A stretch of 64,000 nucleotides of DNA from Cardiocondyla obscurior (taxonomy: Eukaryota > Arthropoda > Insecta > Hymenoptera > Formicidae): the NCBI RefSeq assembly GCF_019399895.1, contig NC_091879.1:620001-684000 (forward strand), read 5' to 3'. This document shows positions 58,980 through 64,000 of the stretch, piece after piece (positions within the stretch are counted from its first letter, which is position 1; each line of letters starts with the position of its first letter). The notes beneath the pieces are model-generated. The model saw only the letters and a list, made by a program, of their open reading frames with translations, was not told the origin of the DNA and did no database searches. A program made the translations under genes and the position numbers.

Positions 58980-61900
58980 TTCTTTTCTATTTATGCATTG
59001 CATTTTATTTTATTTTATTATTTTTTTTTTTATCATCGTTATTTCGTCAAGTCTTAAAAGTTGCACCGTTCGAAACAAAGGGGTACGGGATGCTCTACAT
59101 TGAATTATATTGAATAATGTGTAACACGGGAAATAAATAACGTACTGATTTCATCCTCGTTGTCCGTGCCGGCCTCGCGAATCATCAGTGACTAAATTAC
59201 CATCCAAGTTGTAATGCCAATGGATGGCGATGCAATTAAGCGGGTTAGCGCGCCGAGCAGAAACCTCGAATGTACGTCCGCCCGTTCGTGTCGGCCGGCT
59301 GCAATTTGTAAAGACGAAACACGCCCACCGTGCTATTAAGCTCGATCGAGTTAAGGTGTATCGGCTTGCACGATCGGCTCCACGCGATAACGCTACTTTG
59401 TATCGTATGTAATATCGGCAGTCAATTATTTCAAGTCGCAAACCGATTACGGCTTAATGGAACGTGTGACAACTCCGAAACTTTCACCCGCGAAAGTCGT
59501 CTCTCGTTTTCAACGAAGGCCGGTGATTACGATCATAACGCTCTGATTTTGTCTTCGGATGTGCTCGATTTCATTCGAACAGCTGCGGACGCGGTGCGAC
59601 CAATTTTTATATCGCCCTCATCGAGATGAGAGGTCCCGCTCGAAATCTTACATTTATTGCTCGTTACGCGTAATACTCGAGGGAAAATGATTTTACAAGA
59701 GATGTTAATATTTTTCACCGTACTGATGCATTACGCCGTGCACGCTCGGGCAAATAACCGCGACGTTCAGGTGACAAATAGCACAGGCGTCTCAGTTACG
59801 AGTATAATATAAGAAACGGCAGTTTACCCGTTGCGGCTGGAAGAATCGAGTGGTTAATCCCGCATGTGCGCGTCCGAAGGTTAATCTACGCAGCGCGTAA
59901 TTTACGCGCTCCATTTCTTATCGCCGGGCACACCACGTGCGTGCCGAAGATTACGCCTGGAGCCGTTTCGCGGGCCGCGATCACCGCGAGGAGCAAGGAG
60001 GCGGTTCACGCGGCGTCGTTAACGTCGCTTCGCGCGAGATGCGAGGATTCGCGGTCCGGCCGCTTCGCTGAAGAGGCTCCTCTCGTCTCGAACACGTCCA
60101 CGGGGCGCCTTTGTCGGGGCGCCCGGGGATTTCTGCTGGCAGCGATTCCCCGGCGCAGCGGGCGATCGCCACGCGATGTTTGTTTCAGTAATGTCCAGGA
60201 AATGCGCGCGATTAATGCCGGCCCGCAAAAATTACCGAAACGCTCAGCTCTTCCTCTCATTACGACGACCACGGCGCTTAGACCGGCTGGAATTATCGTT
60301 TATTATGCACGTCCGCGTGGAAGCCCGTTTATCATCGCTGTCCATTAATGGACATTTTTTTAATTCGAACGGCTTATGCAAAAAAAAAAATATACGCTGC
60401 GACGTTGACGCTCAACATTTTGTACGTTTTCTGCGGAACAGTTTTATGCTAAGAAGACAGCTGGTATTACATGTAATTACATTTACGTAACTGTATAATA
60501 TTTAATATCGATTACGTAATAAAATCTTGCGGTCTTAAAGTTTTGTGACAGAATGTTGGCGATTCATCCGGGACAACGATCTGGAGGAGGCCGCGTAAAC
60601 ACGTCCCGCGAAAAATCCATTCATCGGCAGCTGTTTGATGGACCAGCGAATCGTGCGTTTGAAAACGACGCCGCACCAATTCCGCAATATCCGAATGATT
60701 CCATCGCCGGCCCGCCGCCGCCGTTGCGGAATCCCTTTTCTCCCTCTCTCTTTCTCTTTCTTGTCCGCCCTGCCGCCACCTGCTATCGGTTTCCCGTTGG
60801 CCGAGAAGCCGGAGCGAAATTCCCACGATCACGGGCACCTGCGCTCATTCAAACAGCGATTCCCGCGATAGTCGCTCATGAATATTAAGCCGGACAACAA
60901 TGAGACGGGATTTAGCCGAGAGAGGACACAGCTTATATCCCGAGCTCCCTCGCCCCTCTCGCACCCTCCGTCGTCCACCCGCTACAACGGTCCCCTCCGT
61001 ACCCCGCCCTAGGACACGCAGCGATGGCTCGTGCGTACACGAGCGCGCATTCATTCAGGAACGGCCGCGGCCATTGTGCCGCCAACTGTGTCCAGTGCAC
61101 CTTTGATTCCCGATAATTTCGTATTCGTGAATGAAGGGTACGAGCCGGTGAATCGGCTGGCCCTCCCCAGGACACAACTCGCGCTGGGGAATAGCGACGA
61201 GAGAGGCAAGAAGGGGGAAAGGGGAGAAGGTTCCATTCACGAAAGAGAAATACCGACGTACGATTGCACGTGTTTTACGATACGTTTCGCATCGGCAAGC
61301 GCGCGGAGACACGCCGCGACGCGATCGCGGTCCTTGGGCCGGAAATTGAAATTTTGCGTGAGGGTATGCGACCCCCCGTTTCCGCGCAAAGCGACAGAGC
61401 ACGCCGTTTCTCTCCCACGGAAGCAGCCCGCGGCGCCGTTTGTCGTGAGCCGCGGCGGCGAGTGTCAAAATTATGTATGAGTCTCGGTGGCGCGGCGACG
61501 AACCGAAAGGAAAGAGAACATCTTCCGTGTGTCCTTCTGACGCTCTGGTGCCTCGTCTTGCCAGATAATCGCCCCGGTCTCTCCCTTTCCGCGTCACTTT
61601 TCATCCACCTCAGATGCTTATCAATGCGTTTAAAACTATTTATTCATTCCCGTTGCGTGAGGAATTCTACGCGAATCAACATAATCGCGTGTTAAAAATA
61701 CGAGGCGTTAGCCGTGGGAACAGAAACGTTATTGTCTCGTCTAATATCATTTATGTTAATGCCACTGTATTTTACGTTAACGCAAACATTGAATGGAGGT
61801 TAATAACTTTATCCATTTTTCATAATAACGATAACCAGCGTATGCAAACGAATTTTTTTTTTTGCGCCAATTTGCAAATCAGATACGGGGAGGGGAGGAG

Positions 61901-62690
61901 AAAAAAAGGAGACGCTTCGAAGACCGGCCTAAAGAGATGCGAGCAATTTCTCAACGTTTATCGACGTGAGGAAAAAAAAATTGTGTGTTTACGTTAGACC
62001 GTCCGATCCTTAATTAAGACAGAAAATTGATCGGTAAAGACAGTGCTCGTGCATTCCCTTATATCAATATTTTAGGCAGCCCGAGGCACCACGCACAGTC
62101 GTTACAACGTTAATTCGCTTTCTCTGCCGATATCTTTAATTATCGAGGGCTTCCCCAGGAAGCGCAGCTGTTTTTTTTTCTCTCTCTCTCTTTTTTTTTC
62201 AAAGTAGATTTCTTATCCAGTAATTTGCATTCAGATCACGTGCCAATTAAATCCATGAGCAGGCACGATACATTAAATTAAGATTCAAAATTTTATTTGT
62301 CCTTTTGCTATATAAATTTCGCTGGTTAACCATTAAACGTCTACATTTAAAGCCTTTATCAGTACTTTAATCTGCGAACAATATTTATTCCGACGTATCT
62401 GCGAAAACGAAAGGCAATTTGGGTGGCAAGATGCAAAAACTCGGATACCCTCCGAAAGGTGTATCCGCCGAAAATCGAATCCGATTGCCCGCTTGATTAC
62501 CAACGAGTCAGAAGGCAACCGCTAATTAATTTCCTATCTCTATTTGGAAAAATTGTTAATACACCATCGTCGATTATTACATTATTACCAACAATAATTT
62601 TCTAAAATACGACTCGTTCGCGAATAACGGATGACTTATGCGCGAGCCGTCGAGGGTTCCTACACGATTTTCGCGCCCGTGACGTTTGAG
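58980..62690. other. Intergenic, no gene seen
   Basis: Mixed DNA with antisense-overlapping open frames at 59860-60350 and 60550-61700, a typical result of CpG-rich composition. No motifs recognised. Confidence 0.4.
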
Positions 62691-62729
62691 AAAATTCGAT
62701 GACCGCTTGCAGGGATTAGACGCGTGCTT

Positions 62730-63540
62730 GACGCGTCACGCACACGCGTGCACGCGAGTCACGGAGGTGCGCGCACGGTCCGGAAAACAGGAGGGAGAAG
62801 GTGCTGAAGAGCACGAGAGCGGGAAGAACCTCCGTGCAAAGAGAGAGAGATGAAAGAGACGGTGGCAAGGGGCACCGGAGAAGGAGAAGCAAGAGGAAGC
62901 GAGCAAAAGGGGGCCCCTTCGTCGGAGGCTACCGTGAGAACGAGGCGAGGCATCGCGTCCCACACGGGCCCTTCAGCCGGCACGGGGCCCGACAAAGACC
63001 GCAATAGCGCGGACCCCCGTGCGCAAGGGGCCTACCGCCCGGGGCCCGTGCTCGCGACAGAGACAACGACAGGCGCGAGCCTCACACGCGACTCGCACAC
63101 GTCCGAGCCGCCCGAGCCGTGAACGCAAACCGCGTTTTTTTCATCCTCGGCGCTACCTCCCCCCCTCATCTTTCTCCTCATCTTCTACCGCCTTCTACTC
63201 CTCCACCGCCGCCTCCTCTTCTTGCTGCCGTTACCGCCGCCGCGCACTGCCACCAGTCTTCTTTTCGTGTTTCCGTCTTTTTTTTTTTTTTTTTTTTTTT
63301 TCTACGAGCTTCGGCCGCTACCGCGACGCGGGGCTTTACTTCGCGGTGACTTCGCGCTTTTTTCCTCGGTTTTTCACCGCGATACGTTCGCGGCTTTTTA
63401 ACACGTCGCCGTTCTCGGGACGGCGATGCGCACGTAGGCATCGATACCTGCAACCTTACACCGAGAAACACGAGGGAGCCGAGATGCTTCAAGATTTTCG
63501 TAACCTAACGCTAAGTTCGTTTATTATGGAGCAGTAGCAC
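62730..63540. other. GC-rich block with a purine-to-pyrimidine switch
   Basis: The + strand is G/A-rich at about 62785-62945, GC-rich to 63120, then C/T-rich to 63300, ending in a T24 run. No gene recognised. The asymmetry resembles some promoter or triplex-prone DNA. Confidence 0.35.
63278..63301. repeat. T24 homopolymer
   Basis: Uninterrupted run of 24 T on the + strand. Confidence 0.95.
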
Positions 63541-64000
63541 GTGGGACGGAGCCTCGAAGAGAGAAAGAAATATATGACAATTGTTTAAATATAGACATTT
63601 TAAAAAACAATTCTTGAAAATTAGTATTTAAAACTATTAGAATTTAATCTGACCAAAAATTTCATAATTATTAAATTATAAAAAAAATTATTAAAAAAAA
63701 AAATATATATATATATAAGAAATGCCCAAATAATATATACGCGATTTTGTTGACCGGCTTTCACGATTTTGCCCAGCTGAAGATTCACTTCTTGACCATT
63801 GCAGACGTGTCCGCGTGCTTCCTCGAGCGTTCCCACTTGTTGCACACTTTCTCCAAATGCCTCGTCCTTTTCCTTCGCTCTTTTCGCCGCGCGGACGCTT
63901 TATCGGGCACCTCAATTTCTGACTGCGGGCCCGTGCGAGAAAAGGGTGCCGACGCCGTGGTTCGTGCCGCGAAGTATCATGCGGGGTCTTGGCCTCACCA
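63541..64000. other. Right edge: AT-rich, then a possible minus-strand exon
   Basis: AT-rich with (AT)n at about 63704-63718. From about 63750 to 63899 the minus strand has an open frame rich in Lys, Glu and Gln (KRAKEKDEAFGE, GTLEEARGH, LQLGKIVKAG). No domain recognised, no clear splice sites, and it runs into AT-rich DNA, so it is only a hint. Confidence 0.2.

Noticed and set aside
1..64000. CRISPR arrays, bacterial operons, phage or viral genes.
   Set aside because: No spaced direct repeats, ribosome binding sites with compact gene order, or recognisable viral proteins were seen.

Overview
The window looks like nuclear DNA of an insect, most likely a hymenopteran such as an ant. This is inferred from three things: a typical insect E(spl)-class gene with the Notch-target 3' UTR boxes known from insects, abundant CpG without visible CpG depletion, and a patchwork of GC-rich and AT-rich non-coding DNA full of long A/T runs. 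No bacterial operons, CRISPR arrays, rRNA genes or convincing tRNA genes were seen. Most open reading frames in the window are chance or antisense shadows in CpG-rich DNA.

Only two protein-coding genes are clear, both on the + strand and about 3 kb apart. The first (43564 to about 44890) is an intronless Enhancer-of-split/HES basic helix-loop-helix repressor of 204 residues ending in WRPW. It carries an unusually readable regulatory layout. Upstream are an inverted pair of Su(H) sites and two proneural E-boxes. The core promoter has TATA, Inr and DPE in correct register. The 5' UTR has no upstream ATG, and the 3' UTR has two GY boxes, a Brd box and a K box, followed by a poly(A) signal. The second (coding 47758-49742, one 308-nt intron) is a complete 558-residue TTLL4-type tubulin polyglutamylase with a candidate 5' UTR exon at 46726-46786.

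The rest is non-coding or unassigned. About 43 kb lies to the left of E(spl) and about 14 kb to the right of TTLL4. Within it are a local family of short diverged repeats on both strands (641-2645), a diverged duplication (14137-14514), a palindromic DRE-type site next to a triple CCGCGG palindrome (16405-16455), and a dense cluster of the palindrome GTCGCGAC (17788-20539). There are also pyrimidine-rich and CpG-rich blocks at 8-10.8, 25.3-26, 33.1-33.6, 53.3-55.1 and 62.7-63.5 kb, and many homopolymer tracts. Two weak candidate coding exons (22862-22994 and 58573-58974) are listed with low confidence.

The two real genes need not share a function. The E(spl) gene is a Notch output repressor, and TTLL4 modifies tubulin and other glutamate-rich proteins. 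The long gene-poor flanks are compatible with a regulatory landscape around E(spl), but that is inference.
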